NCBI GenBank assembly: GCA_037441725.1
Contig: JBBIRT010000064.1
Location: forward strand, 1-18,271
DNA length: 18,271 nucleotides
Direction: 5' to 3'
DNA from: JBBIRT01 sp037441725
GTDB lineage: Bacteria; Desulfobacterota; BSN033; UBA1163
Made by a program: the position numbers and the translations under genes. Shown one piece after another: positions 6,922-14,600 of the stretch (positions are counted from its first letter, which is position 1; every line of letters begins with the position of its first letter). The notes under the pieces were generated by a model. It saw nothing but the letters and a program-made list of their open reading frames with translations, did no database searches and was not told where the DNA came from.

Positions 6922-7018
6922 TTCCTCATTAGATTCTGACAAAGGGAAGGGAGCTCGATTTGATTCTCGTGAGGGCGAAACCTGCCCTTAAGTAAGGTCA
7001 AGATAAAGGAGGCAAGGT

Positions 7019-7879
7019 ATGGCAGAAAGAGCAGTCGAAGCTTTTGAGTTCAGAGGGCCAAGGCCAAGAACGATTGGGATGATTATCATTCTTCTGATTA
7101 TATTCATTTTTTTCTGGGGCTCCTTTGTAATTGTCCCAGCAGGGCATCGAGGGGTCGTTTTATGGTGGGGGAGTGTAGAGAAGCGAATTATGGGAGAAGG
7201 GTTAAACTTCAAAGTTCCCATTGCAGAGAGGGTGATTAAAGTGGATGTTCGAGTCCAGCCCCATCCCTTTAAAGAGATTGATGCTGCCTCAAAGGAATAT
7301 CAGATGGTTAAACTGACTGGAATGATGAACTTTCACATCGATCCAGCTTATGTCAATGACCTCTATCAGAAGGTAGGGCTTGATTTTGCAAATAAGGTCA
7401 TTGATCCTGCGTTCAATGATTTTGTTAAAGAGGTCGTCCCGATCTATCCCATTACAGAAATCCTTCCCAAGAGGGAAGAGATCAGAAAAAGGGCGATGAC
7501 AAAATTAGGAGAAAATTTAGCAAGATATCACATCATCGTGGATGATATCTATTTTGCTAACATCCGCTTCTCCCCTGAATATGAGAGAGCCATCGAGGCC
7601 AAACAGGTTGCTCAGCAACAGGTTGAGACACAGAGACAGATTTTAGCTCAACGAGAGATTGAGGCCCAACAAAAAGTGGCTACTGCAAAGGGAGAGGCTG
7701 AATCCATTTTGGTGGTCGCACAAGGTCAGGCCAAAGCCAATGAAGCCCTATCTCGATCCCTCAGTCCCATTCTCGTCGAATATAAAGGGATTGAAAAGTG
7801 GAATGGAATCCTTCCTCAGGTTTCTGGAGGGGTAGTCCCTTTTATCGATTTAGAGAAGATTGGAGGAGGGAAGAAATGA
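7019..7879 (+). CDS. SPFH/prohibitin-family membrane protein
   Basis: This 286-residue protein starts at ATG 7019 after GGAGG (7008-7012). It has one N-terminal membrane anchor (about residues 19-41, IIILLIIFIFFWGSF...). A PHB/SPFH domain follows, opening with IVPAGHRGVVLWWGSVEKRI and GLNFKVPI. It then has a coiled-coil, Gln/Glu/Ala-rich segment (about 190-245: AKQVAQQQVETQRQ..., AKGEAESILVVAQGQAKANE). This is the domain order of prohibitins, stomatins and HflC, which form ring-like membrane scaffolds and can modulate membrane proteases or complexes. Its stop overlaps the start of the next gene as ATGA (7876-7879), so the two are translationally coupled, and it may organise or stabilise that oxidoreductase. 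HflK/HflC pairing is not seen. Family sure, specific role inferred. Confidence 0.9.
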   Translation: MAERAVEAFEFRGPRPRTIGMIIILLIIFIFFWGSFVIVPAGHRGVVLWWGSVEKRIMGEGLNFKVPIAERVIKVDVRVQPHPFKEIDAASKEYQMVKLTGMMNFHIDPAYVNDLYQKVGLDFANKVIDPAFNDFVKEVVPIYPITEILPKREEIRKRAMTKLGENLARYHIIVDDIYFANIRFSPEYERAIEAKQVAQQQVETQRQILAQREIEAQQKVATAKGEAESILVVAQGQAKANEALSRSLSPILVEYKGIEKWNGILPQVSGGVVPFIDLEKIGGGKK

Positions 7880-9909
7880 ATAATGGCCATCCATGGTTTG
7901 TCATATTTTTTATAGGGGGAGCCATTCTCTTTTTATCGGGTCTTATCATCCGACTATTCCTATATTGGCAGGGACAATTGGATGGATGGGCCTTCATAAA
8001 AGTGGCTTTTTCCACTCTGCTCAGCAGAAAGATCTTGAAAGTGATCCAGATCATCTTCTTAGATGGGGTTCTTCAGAGGAGGCTTTTTAGTCAAGACAAA
8101 TTGAGATGGTTGATGAAGGTTTTGATCATGGTCGGTTATCCGGGGATCCTCATCGCAGGCCATATCAAGGTGGGGATGATGCCTCAATTTAAAGAGATTT
8201 CCCACCTCCTCCAATTTTTTTATGCACCTTTTTGTGATTTTTATTACTTTCGGGACGTGCTCAACCCAGAAATGCCTCTTTCTGATATCCTCTTTGCCAT
8301 CGCTTTTGACCTCTTTGGAGCAATGATATTAGCTGGAGAGTTCATTGCCCTGTATCGGAGGTTCTTGGCCAAGGGCATTCCATTTAAAACATCTATAGGG
8401 GATATGGTTGCTGTGAATCTTTTAGGGGGGTGGTTTATCCTCCGTTTTTTTTGTGAGGCAGCAAGCATCTTAGCCTATTCCCTTCCAGATTCTATTGCAA
8501 GGTATTGGTTTGTATCTTTTGGGCTGAGCAAGATCCTTGCACCGCTAAGATTACCTTGGACCGCATTGAATTATCCTTTATGGTCCATATCAGGACTGTT
8601 TCTTGGAGCCCTTGTAGCCTTCATCCCTTATAATAAGAAATTATGGCATATCCTTACGATCCCATTCGTGATGTTCATGAACGTGATGTCTAAAGATTCA
8701 TTTAAGCCAAGTCTTGGGAGGGCGACTCTTCCTTTTTCTATAAAGGATCTCATTGCTCTTGACTCCTGTGTAAAATGCGGGAGTTGTGTTGAGATTTGCC
8801 CTGTCTATATCCCTGGTAAAAAATTAGAAAATACCATGGGAGGACTTTTTATTCCACTGAAGTCTTTTATCAGAAAGATGTATGGTTTTCCATGGGTCTT
8901 TTTAAACAGTTCGAAAAAGGCCGATTTACCCATAGGTTTTTCAGAGGTTCCCTATCTCTGTACCCTATGCGGAAGGTGTGAACTTGTCTGCCCTTCATTT
9001 ATTAGAACGAAGGAGTTGAGGATTGCGACAAGGGAATGGATCGTCGAAAGGGGAAGGGCCCCTAAGAATATCAATCAACTCATGGAGACTTTAAATAGAG
9101 TCCGAAACATAGTTGGAGAGCCAAATGAAGAACGATTAGCATGGATGCAAGGGGTAGAGGATCTGCCATTGGGCCTCAATCAAAAGGAGAAAGCCAAGGT
9201 GATCTACTTTGTAGGTTGTGTGGCCTCCTTTTTCCCGATGACGAAGAGGATTCCTCAAGCCTTTGTTCAAATTCTCAAAAAGGCAGGAGTTGATTTTACT
9301 CTTTTAGGTGGGGAGGAGTGGTGCTGCGGTTTTCCAATGATTGCAGCAGGAATGAAACCGAAGGCCAAACCATTTATTCAACATAACTTAGAAAGGGTGA
9401 AAGAGAGGGGGGCAGAAACAGTGGTTTTTGCCTGTCCCTCCTGCTACAATACATGGAGAGAAGAATGTGATGGGGGAATAGAACTTTATCATTCGACCCA
9501 GTTCCTTAAGAAATTAATCGAAGAAGGTAAAATTATTTTTAAAGAAAATTCAATAAGAATTACCTACCATGACCCTTGTGATTTGGGAAGAGCGAGCGGA
9601 GTTTATGATCCTCCTCGAGAAATCCTGAGAGCCATACCAGGGGTTGAGTTGATTGAGATGGAGGGAAATCGAGACCAATGTAAATGCTGTGGGGGTGGAG
9701 GAGACCTTGAGATCGTTAATCCTGAGCTATCTTCAGCCCTGGCTCAAGCCAAGATTGAGGAGATCAAAGCCACAGGAACAGAGATGGTCATCACGGCCTG
9801 TCAGCAATGCGTCCGAACCATTATGACCAATGCCAGGAGAAAGAAAGTCCCTTTGGTGGTGATGGATATTATCGAGTTCGTCTTAAAGAATATGGAAAAT
9901 AAGAGTTAG
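7876..9909 (+). CDS. Membrane Fe-S oxidoreductase, cytochrome b-like + HdrD-like fusion (EMO/HdrDE/DsrMK type)
   Basis: This is a 677-residue integral membrane electron carrier. The N-terminal ~280 residues hold several membrane helices of the NarI/HdrE/DsrM cytochrome-b type, with histidines (AGHIKVG..., ISHLLQFF) that could ligate heme. Two ferredoxin motifs follow: C298-x2-C-x2-C-x3-CP and C362-x2-C-x2-C-x3-CP. Two CCG (DUF224) domains of the HdrD type come next: GC448 ... WCCGFP near 484 ... ACPSC, then HDPC ... KCCGGGG ... ACQQC. Relatives include ETF:menaquinone oxidoreductase (EMO/FadF) of syntrophs and Geobacter, HdrDE and DsrMK. The single-chain order here fits EMO best, so the likely job is passing electrons between a soluble donor and the quinone pool. 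Start ATG 7876 has GGAGGAGGG 5 nt upstream. EtfAB genes are not in the window. Confidence 0.9.
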   Translation: MNNGHPWFVIFFIGGAILFLSGLIIRLFLYWQGQLDGWAFIKVAFSTLLSRKILKVIQIIFLDGVLQRRLFSQDKLRWLMKVLIMVGYPGILIAGHIKVGMMPQFKEISHLLQFFYAPFCDFYYFRDVLNPEMPLSDILFAIAFDLFGAMILAGEFIALYRRFLAKGIPFKTSIGDMVAVNLLGGWFILRFFCEAASILAYSLPDSIARYWFVSFGLSKILAPLRLPWTALNYPLWSISGLFLGALVAFIPYNKKLWHILTIPFVMFMNVMSKDSFKPSLGRATLPFSIKDLIALDSCVKCGSCVEICPVYIPGKKLENTMGGLFIPLKSFIRKMYGFPWVFLNSSKKADLPIGFSEVPYLCTLCGRCELVCPSFIRTKELRIATREWIVERGRAPKNINQLMETLNRVRNIVGEPNEERLAWMQGVEDLPLGLNQKEKAKVIYFVGCVASFFPMTKRIPQAFVQILKKAGVDFTLLGGEEWCCGFPMIAAGMKPKAKPFIQHNLERVKERGAETVVFACPSCYNTWREECDGGIELYHSTQFLKKLIEEGKIIFKENSIRITYHDPCDLGRASGVYDPPREILRAIPGVELIEMEGNRDQCKCCGGGGDLEIVNPELSSALAQAKIEEIKATGTEMVITACQQCVRTIMTNARRKKVPLVVMDIIEFVLKNMENKS

Positions 9910-9960
9910 TAAATCAAAGGCTACTGATCATCCCATATTGAAAGATTGAAGGAAGAAGAG

Positions 9961-10263
9961 ATGAAAAAGAAAAAGGATTCCGAGCTATTTAGGCCATTGG
10001 TTGTCTCTGCAGAGAAGTACCTTCGGGATTTCTGCGACGGGAAACAACAGGATGAAGAAAAAGCCAAGATCTCCTTACAGCTACTTTCCCTTTATAGAAG
10101 AATCTTAAGGGTCGAAAAAGAAAGGGATCAGATTCGATCTGAATGGCAAAAACTGATAGCTGGAATGGTCGAGCGAAGAAGATTGATCCATCCTCCTGTG
10201 AATAGAAAGAAACAGAAAAGGAAGAAGCCTCATTCGAAGGACAAAGAAAGAGATTTACACTAA
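9961..10263 (+). CDS. Small, highly charged protein of unknown function
   Basis: This 100-residue protein is not recognised. The middle (about residues 10-75) is a helical, Glu/Lys/Arg-rich region with a likely coiled coil (SLYRRILRVEKERDQIRSEW). The last 20 residues form a strongly basic tail (NRKKQKRKKPHSKDKERD), which could bind nucleic acid or be disordered. I start it at ATG 9961 with AAGGA (9949-9953) 7 nt upstream; a TTG at 9946 is a weaker choice. It lies 51 nt after the Fe-S oxidoreductase. Its last 9 nt overlap the end of purF on the other strand. The SD and position support a real gene, but a spurious ORF is not excluded. Confidence 0.55.
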   Translation: MKKKKDSELFRPLVVSAEKYLRDFCDGKQQDEEKAKISLQLLSLYRRILRVEKERDQIRSEWQKLIAGMVERRRLIHPPVNRKKQKRKKPHSKDKERDLH

Positions 10264-11607
10264 CTCCATTTGTAGGGGTATAGGATAATCCCCAGTAAAA
10301 CAGGCATAGCAATAGGATTCGACATCACTCTCAACACATTTTTTCAATCCTTCTAAACTCAAATATTTTAAAGAATTTGCATTGATAAATCTCTGAATTT
10401 CCTTTACCTTATGGGATGAGGCTATCAATTCTGATCGCTTTGGGGTATCGATTCCGAAAAAGCAGGGATTGGTGATGGGAGGAGAGCTAATTCTGACATG
10501 AACCTCTTTGGCCCCTGCATTTCTGAACATTTTGTTGATCTTTCGGCTGGTAGTGGCACGGACAATGGAGTCATCAACAGTTACAATCCTTTTGCCTTTT
10601 AAGAGTTCTTTGACTGGATTGAGTTTGATTTTTACCCCAAAATGGCGAATCTGTTGTTCCGGTTCGATGAAGGTCCGTCCAACATAATGATTTCTAATCA
10701 TTCCTAATTCTAAAGGAAGTTTTGATTCTGAGGCATAACCAATCGTAGCCGGGATTCCAGAATCAGGGATAGGGACGACCATATCCACCTCTGCCGGGGA
10801 TTCCTTGGCAAGCTGGATGCCGAGGGATTTCCTGACCGTATAGACATTTCGATTGAAAAGGAAACTATCCGGCCTTGCAAAATAAATAAATTCAAAGATG
10901 CATTGGTGGGAGGGCTTTGGAGGAAAGGGTTTAAAGGATTTCATTCCTTCTCCATTAATCAAGAGCAATTCTCCTGGTTCAATTTCTCTCATAAATTTTG
11001 CTCCAATGAGATCAAAGGCGCAGGTCTCAGAGGCCACTACAGCTGCCTCTTTCAATTGGCCCAGAACCAGGGGTCGAAAACCGAAGGGATCCCTTGCAGC
11101 GATCATTTCTTTCTCTGTCAGGATCAGAAGCGAGTAAGCCCCCTCCACCTGTTTCAAGGCATGGGCAATTCTTTCGATTGAGGTTTTTTCCTTAGAACGG
11201 GCAATGAGGTGAACGATGACCTCTGTATCCATATTTGATTGAAAGATGGATCCCTTTGATTCGAGTTCACTTCGAATGAAAAAGGCATTGGTTAAGTTGC
11301 CATTGTGAGCGATGGCTAAACTCCCTTTATAATAATCAATCATGAAAGGCTGGGCATTCTTCAGCTCACTGGTTCCAGAGGTGGAATACCGAACATGGCC
11401 GATGGCACTCTTTCCGGAGAGTCTTTTTAAAAGATCTTTCGTAAATATTTCGGAGACCAATCCCATCTGACGATAGTGATGGAGATGTTTCCCGTCTGAA
11501 GAGACAATCCCAGCACTCTCCTGTCCTCGATGCTGGAGGGCATAGAGACCCAAGTAGGTGAGATTGGAAGCCTCTAAATGGTTATAGATTCCAAAGATGC
11601 CACACAT
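10255..11607 (-). CDS. purF: Amidophosphoribosyltransferase
   Basis: This 450-residue enzyme of the first committed step of purine synthesis makes phosphoribosylamine from PRPP and glutamine in the cytoplasm. The sequence begins MCGIFGIY, so the glutaminase nucleophile is Cys2 and there is no propeptide. The N-terminal Ntn glutaminase domain shows LQHRGQESAG and HNGNLTN. The phosphoribosyltransferase domain has the PRPP loop IVTVDDSIVRATTS near 341-354. Cysteines near 235 (QCIFE), 382 (NPCFFGID) and 432/435 (CYAC) sit where the [4Fe-4S] ligands of the B. subtilis-type enzyme lie, so this is the oxygen-sensitive Fe-S form. The SD GTGGAG is 6 nt before the ATG. It stands alone, without other pur genes. 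Confidence 0.97.
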   Translation of the reverse strand: MCGIFGIYNHLEASNLTYLGLYALQHRGQESAGIVSSDGKHLHHYRQMGLVSEIFTKDLLKRLSGKSAIGHVRYSTSGTSELKNAQPFMIDYYKGSLAIAHNGNLTNAFFIRSELESKGSIFQSNMDTEVIVHLIARSKEKTSIERIAHALKQVEGAYSLLILTEKEMIAARDPFGFRPLVLGQLKEAAVVASETCAFDLIGAKFMREIEPGELLLINGEGMKSFKPFPPKPSHQCIFEFIYFARPDSFLFNRNVYTVRKSLGIQLAKESPAEVDMVVPIPDSGIPATIGYASESKLPLELGMIRNHYVGRTFIEPEQQIRHFGVKIKLNPVKELLKGKRIVTVDDSIVRATTSRKINKMFRNAGAKEVHVRISSPPITNPCFFGIDTPKRSELIASSHKVKEIQRFINANSLKYLSLEGLKKCVESDVESYCYACFTGDYPIPLQMELV

Positions 11608-11658
11608 AGATTCTCCACTTCACAGGGCTTAAGGATTCGAGACAAGGGTTTGGAAATC

Positions 11659-11687
11659 TTTATAATTATCGGAACGTTTTTTCTTAA
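11659..11687 (-). promoter_or_regulatory. Possible purF promoter
   Basis: On the minus strand TTAAGA (11687-11682) is followed, after 17 bp, by TATAAA (11664-11659), within an AT-rich stretch. A start near 11652 would give a leader of about 45 nt ending in the purF SD. The -35 matches only 4 of 6 bases, so this is tentative. Confidence 0.4.
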
Positions 11688-11747
11688 TAAATTTTTAAGT
11701 TTTAAATTAGATCGCTTGAATCCACCCCCTTTGAGTCTTACAAGCAC

Positions 11748-12734
11748 CTAACCTTCAAACCCATTTGGATGTCTTCGATGCCAATTCCAGGCGGTTTCAA
11801 TGATGGTTTCGAGGTCAGGGTATTTAGGACTCCATCCTAACTCTCTTCTGATCTTTTCAGAACTTGCAACCAATTGAGCAGGATCTCCAGGCCTTCTCTT
11901 GGAATTGACTTCAATAATCCTTCTTTTTGTAATTTTTCTTATGGTATTTATCACTTCTCTTACAGAATAGCCATTTCCATTTCCAAGATTATAGATGGCT
12001 GAAAAGTTATTCTTTTCCATTTTTTGGAGGGCCAAGATATGAGCGTATGCAAGATCAGTAACATGGATATAATCCCTTATACAGGTTCCATCAGGGGTAG
12101 GGTAGTCTGTCCCATAGATGGATAGAGGAGTTCCATCGAGAGCTGATTTGATGACCAGAGGGATTAAATGGGTTTCTGGAAAGTGATCTTCTCCTATGAA
12201 ACCCTCTGGATCTGCCCCTGCTGCATTAAAATATCTGAGAGAGATGAAGTTTAATTTTCCAGCTTCATGTAATGCCTTAAGAACCCTTTCAAAAATATAT
12301 TTTGACTCGCCATATGGGTTAGTTGGATTACAGGGGTGTTCTTCAGGAATAGGTGTTATTTCAGGTTCGCCATAGACAGCAGCAGATGAAGAAAAAACTA
12401 TTTTATTAACATTATATTCATACATAATATCAATAAGTTGCAAACTATTTCTCACATTATTTTTGAAGTATTTTAATGGATTTTGAACTGATTCTCCTAC
12501 TAAACAATCTGCTGCGAAATGCATCACCGCTTCAATAGCATAGGTTTTAAATGTCTCTTTAAGTTTCTTTTGATCGGATAGATCACCTTTAATAAAAGGG
12601 ATATCCTTTACAGCCTCTCGGTGACCGGTCTGAAGATTGTCGTATACAATTGGTTTGTAACCAAGATGGAGAAGTTCTTTGACAACATGGCTTCCAATAT
12701 ATCCTGCTCCACCAGTGACGAGAATGGTTGACAT
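11748..12734 (-). CDS. galE: UDP-glucose 4-epimerase
   Basis: This 328-residue extended short-chain dehydrogenase interconverts UDP-glucose and UDP-galactose with a tightly bound NAD, supplying galactosyl units for polysaccharide or LPS. The Rossmann motif TGGAGYIGSH is at residues 7-16. The catalytic Ser lies in SSSAAVYGEP (near 115) and the YGESK YxxxK pair near 142. Typical GalE blocks follow: LRYFNAAGADPEG, GTCIRDYIHVTDLA and YNLGNGNGYSVREV. The length is close to the usual 330-340. The start must be Met1, since the nucleotide fold begins at once. It lies 51 nt after the YihY-family gene, with its own promoter in the gap. No other gal or glycosyltransferase genes are seen, so use in galactose breakdown is less likely than in surface-sugar synthesis. 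Confidence 0.97.
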   Translation of the reverse strand: MSTILVTGGAGYIGSHVVKELLHLGYKPIVYDNLQTGHREAVKDIPFIKGDLSDQKKLKETFKTYAIEAVMHFAADCLVGESVQNPLKYFKNNVRNSLQLIDIMYEYNVNKIVFSSSAAVYGEPEITPIPEEHPCNPTNPYGESKYIFERVLKALHEAGKLNFISLRYFNAAGADPEGFIGEDHFPETHLIPLVIKSALDGTPLSIYGTDYPTPDGTCIRDYIHVTDLAYAHILALQKMEKNNFSAIYNLGNGNGYSVREVINTIRKITKRRIIEVNSKRRPGDPAQLVASSEKIRRELGWSPKYPDLETIIETAWNWHRRHPNGFEG

Positions 12735-12742
12735 TTCACCTT

Positions 12743-12772
12743 TTTATAAGGGATTAGAAGTTCATTTGTCAA
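12743..12772 (-). promoter_or_regulatory. galE promoter (TTGACA ... TATAAA) lying almost on the start codon
   Basis: On the minus strand a perfect -35 TTGACA (12772-12767) is followed after 18 bp by TATAAA (12748-12743), or after 17 bp by TTATAA. The -10 ends 8 nt before the galE ATG (A at 12734), so transcription would start at or within a few bases of the start codon. AAAGGTG just upstream could serve as an SD only if transcription starts further upstream, for example by read-through from the envelope operon. Confidence 0.55.
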
Positions 12773-12785
12773 TGGAATGGGACTC

Positions 12786-14138
12786 TCATATCTCCTTCAA
12801 ACGGAGGTTTGCTGGTGATTTTTCAATCGTCTCTGAAAGGTCTTGGAGGGATTTCAAGATCTTCTCTGCCTCTCCAGATGGGTGGGAAGGGACTTTGGTG
12901 ATTCCCAATTTTTCATATTCATCTAAGGCATGTTTGACAGTAATGTTTTCGATGGTTCGTCCTGGTTGAAAGGCAACCTCTCCTTTCATTCCTTTAATGG
13001 TCTCAGCCACTAACCCTACATCGATGAGCTCATGAAGGATCTGTCGAACCAGCCGAAGTGGGATTTCTAAGGCATAAGCTATCTGTTTAGCGCTCAAAGG
13101 CTTTTCTCCCAGAGTAAATCTTTTTGTGAGGAGATGAAAGATCCTGAGCATCAGAAACTTTTTTGAAGATAAACTGATCTTTGAATAGTCAGGATGAAAA
13201 CCAAAGGTTTCGTAATGTTCGTTGGCATGGGCCATTTCTGCCCCAAATAGCACAATCATCCAACTGATTTGAAGCAGTCCAAGAAACAGGGGGAGGGCAG
13301 AGAAACTTCCATATATGGCCCCAAATTTTGCAACCCCTATCTGGAATTTAAAATATAGCCATTGGACGATTTGCACAATAGTCCCTGCAGTAACCCCTCC
13401 GATAAGGGCTGACCTGAAAGGGATTCGGGTGTTTGGCATGATCAGGTAAAGCATGGTCAGGAGGGCCCATATGGAGACATAGGGAAGGAAATTTAACAAG
13501 AAAAGGACAACTTTACCGAACATTCCGAGAAGAGCAATTTTACTAAAAATGATTTTTACCTGACTGGTCACCAGCACCGTGGCACTGCTGGAAATGATGA
13601 GAAGAATAGGGGCAAGGACAATGAGGGCAATATAATCCGAGAACTTTCTCACAATAGTCCTTGACTGTTTTATTTCCCAGATATGATTCAATGATTCTTC
13701 AATTTTTCCTAAGATCGAGATAACGGTCCAGAAGAGCAAGACCACACCAATTCCTGCAATTAAGCCACCCTTTGCCCGCTCAAGAAATCTTTGAGAAAAG
13801 GCGATGATCTGATCGGTCATATCAGCCTGCCAATTGGCCTTGGCCGCCATTTGCAAGATTTGTTTTTCGATCATCTTTTCAAGTCCAAATCCTTTGGCAA
13901 TGGCAAAGGCCACGGCTACGACTGGAACGATGTTTAACATCGAATAGTAAGTGAGAACTGAGGCTGTTCGTTGGCCACGATTTCTGATAAATCCTTGATA
14001 GGCTAAAAGAATTATACGGAGGACTCTAATAGGAAATGCCTTTAGAGGATGAAGGTCTTTTAATTTAATTTCCCAAATCCTAAATTTAAAGAATTGATTG
14101 AGGTTGGAGATCATAGATTCATTATTCCTACCCCTCAC
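12786..14138 (-). CDS. YihY/BrkB-family inner-membrane protein with C-terminal winged-helix-like domain
   Basis: This 450-residue protein belongs to the family once misnamed 'ribonuclease BN'; the biochemical role is unsettled. The family hallmark RTASVLTYYSMLNIVPVVAV lies near residue 57. About six hydrophobic helices follow to about residue 300 (for example GGLIAGIGVVLLFWTVI and the FSALPLFLGLLQISWMIVLFGAE region). The last ~120 residues are soluble. The part around KPLSAKQIAYALEIPLRLVRQ...GLV looks like a winged helix-turn-helix. I give the GTG at 14138, which overlaps the mscL stop as GTGA and suggests translational coupling. ATG at 14114 (residue 9) is an alternative. Third gene of the DUF748-mscL-yihY operon, whose products all act in the envelope. 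Confidence 0.88.
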   Translation of the reverse strand: MRGRNNESMISNLNQFFKFRIWEIKLKDLHPLKAFPIRVLRIILLAYQGFIRNRGQRTASVLTYYSMLNIVPVVAVAFAIAKGFGLEKMIEKQILQMAAKANWQADMTDQIIAFSQRFLERAKGGLIAGIGVVLLFWTVISILGKIEESLNHIWEIKQSRTIVRKFSDYIALIVLAPILLIISSSATVLVTSQVKIIFSKIALLGMFGKVVLFLLNFLPYVSIWALLTMLYLIMPNTRIPFRSALIGGVTAGTIVQIVQWLYFKFQIGVAKFGAIYGSFSALPLFLGLLQISWMIVLFGAEMAHANEHYETFGFHPDYSKISLSSKKFLMLRIFHLLTKRFTLGEKPLSAKQIAYALEIPLRLVRQILHELIDVGLVAETIKGMKGEVAFQPGRTIENITVKHALDEYEKLGITKVPSHPSGEAEKILKSLQDLSETIEKSPANLRLKEI

Positions 14139-14584
14139 TTCAGTTCAGAGGTACAATTTGGGCAACGGGTGGCCTTGATCGGGATTGTGGAAAAACAATA
14201 GATACATTCTTTTGTTGTCGGAACAGGAGGAGGGGCTTCCTGTTGGCGTTTAAGCTTATTGACCGACTTTACCAGTAAAAATACAGAAAAGGCAATGATG
14301 ATAAAACTAATAATGGTGTTGATGAATATCCCGATATTCATACTTACGGCCCCTGCGGTCTTTGCAGCAGAGACGGTTTCGTATGGGCCTGGGACTTTTC
14401 CTTCTTTTAAGACAAGGAAGATATTTGAAAAATCAATATTTCCCAAAAGAAGCCCAATGGGGGGCATGATCACATCCTGGACCAATGAATTGACAATGGT
14501 CCCAAAGGCTGCACCGATGATGATTCCAACCGCCATATCCAAGACATTCCCACGCATTGCGAATTCTTTAAATTCCTTTAACAT
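14135..14584 (-). CDS. mscL: Large-conductance mechanosensitive channel with C-terminal zinc ribbon
   Basis: This 149-residue inner-membrane channel opens under membrane tension to release solutes on osmotic downshock. The N-terminal amphipathic helix and TM1 (MLKEFKEFAMRGNVLDMAVG, then IIIGAAFGTIVNSLVQDVIM) are canonical. TM2 is about residues 82-106 (IGIFINTIISFIIIAFSVFLLV). After a Pro-rich linker (APPPVP) the tail holds CIYC (127/130) and CPNC (141/144), a zinc-ribbon-like cap in place of the usual C-terminal helical bundle end. The SD AAGGAGGAGG lies just upstream of the ATG. It begins 16 nt after the DUF748 gene and overlaps the next gene, so it is the middle of a three-gene operon. Confidence 0.95.
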   Translation of the reverse strand: MLKEFKEFAMRGNVLDMAVGIIIGAAFGTIVNSLVQDVIMPPIGLLLGNIDFSNIFLVLKEGKVPGPYETVSAAKTAGAVSMNIGIFINTIISFIIIAFSVFLLVKSVNKLKRQQEAPPPVPTTKECIYCFSTIPIKATRCPNCTSELK

Positions 14585-14600
14585 CAGGCCTCCTCCTTTT

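Noticed and set aside
6972..6988. Hairpin AGGGC-7 nt-GCCCT between the CARDB-like and SPFH genes as a possible terminator
   Set aside because: Only 5 bp and not followed by a T-run; the next bases are TAAGTAAGG.
10255..10263. Tail-to-tail overlap of the small basic protein gene and purF as a sign that the small gene is spurious
   Set aside because: A 9-nt convergent overlap is common in compact genomes and the small gene has its own SD; kept with reduced confidence.
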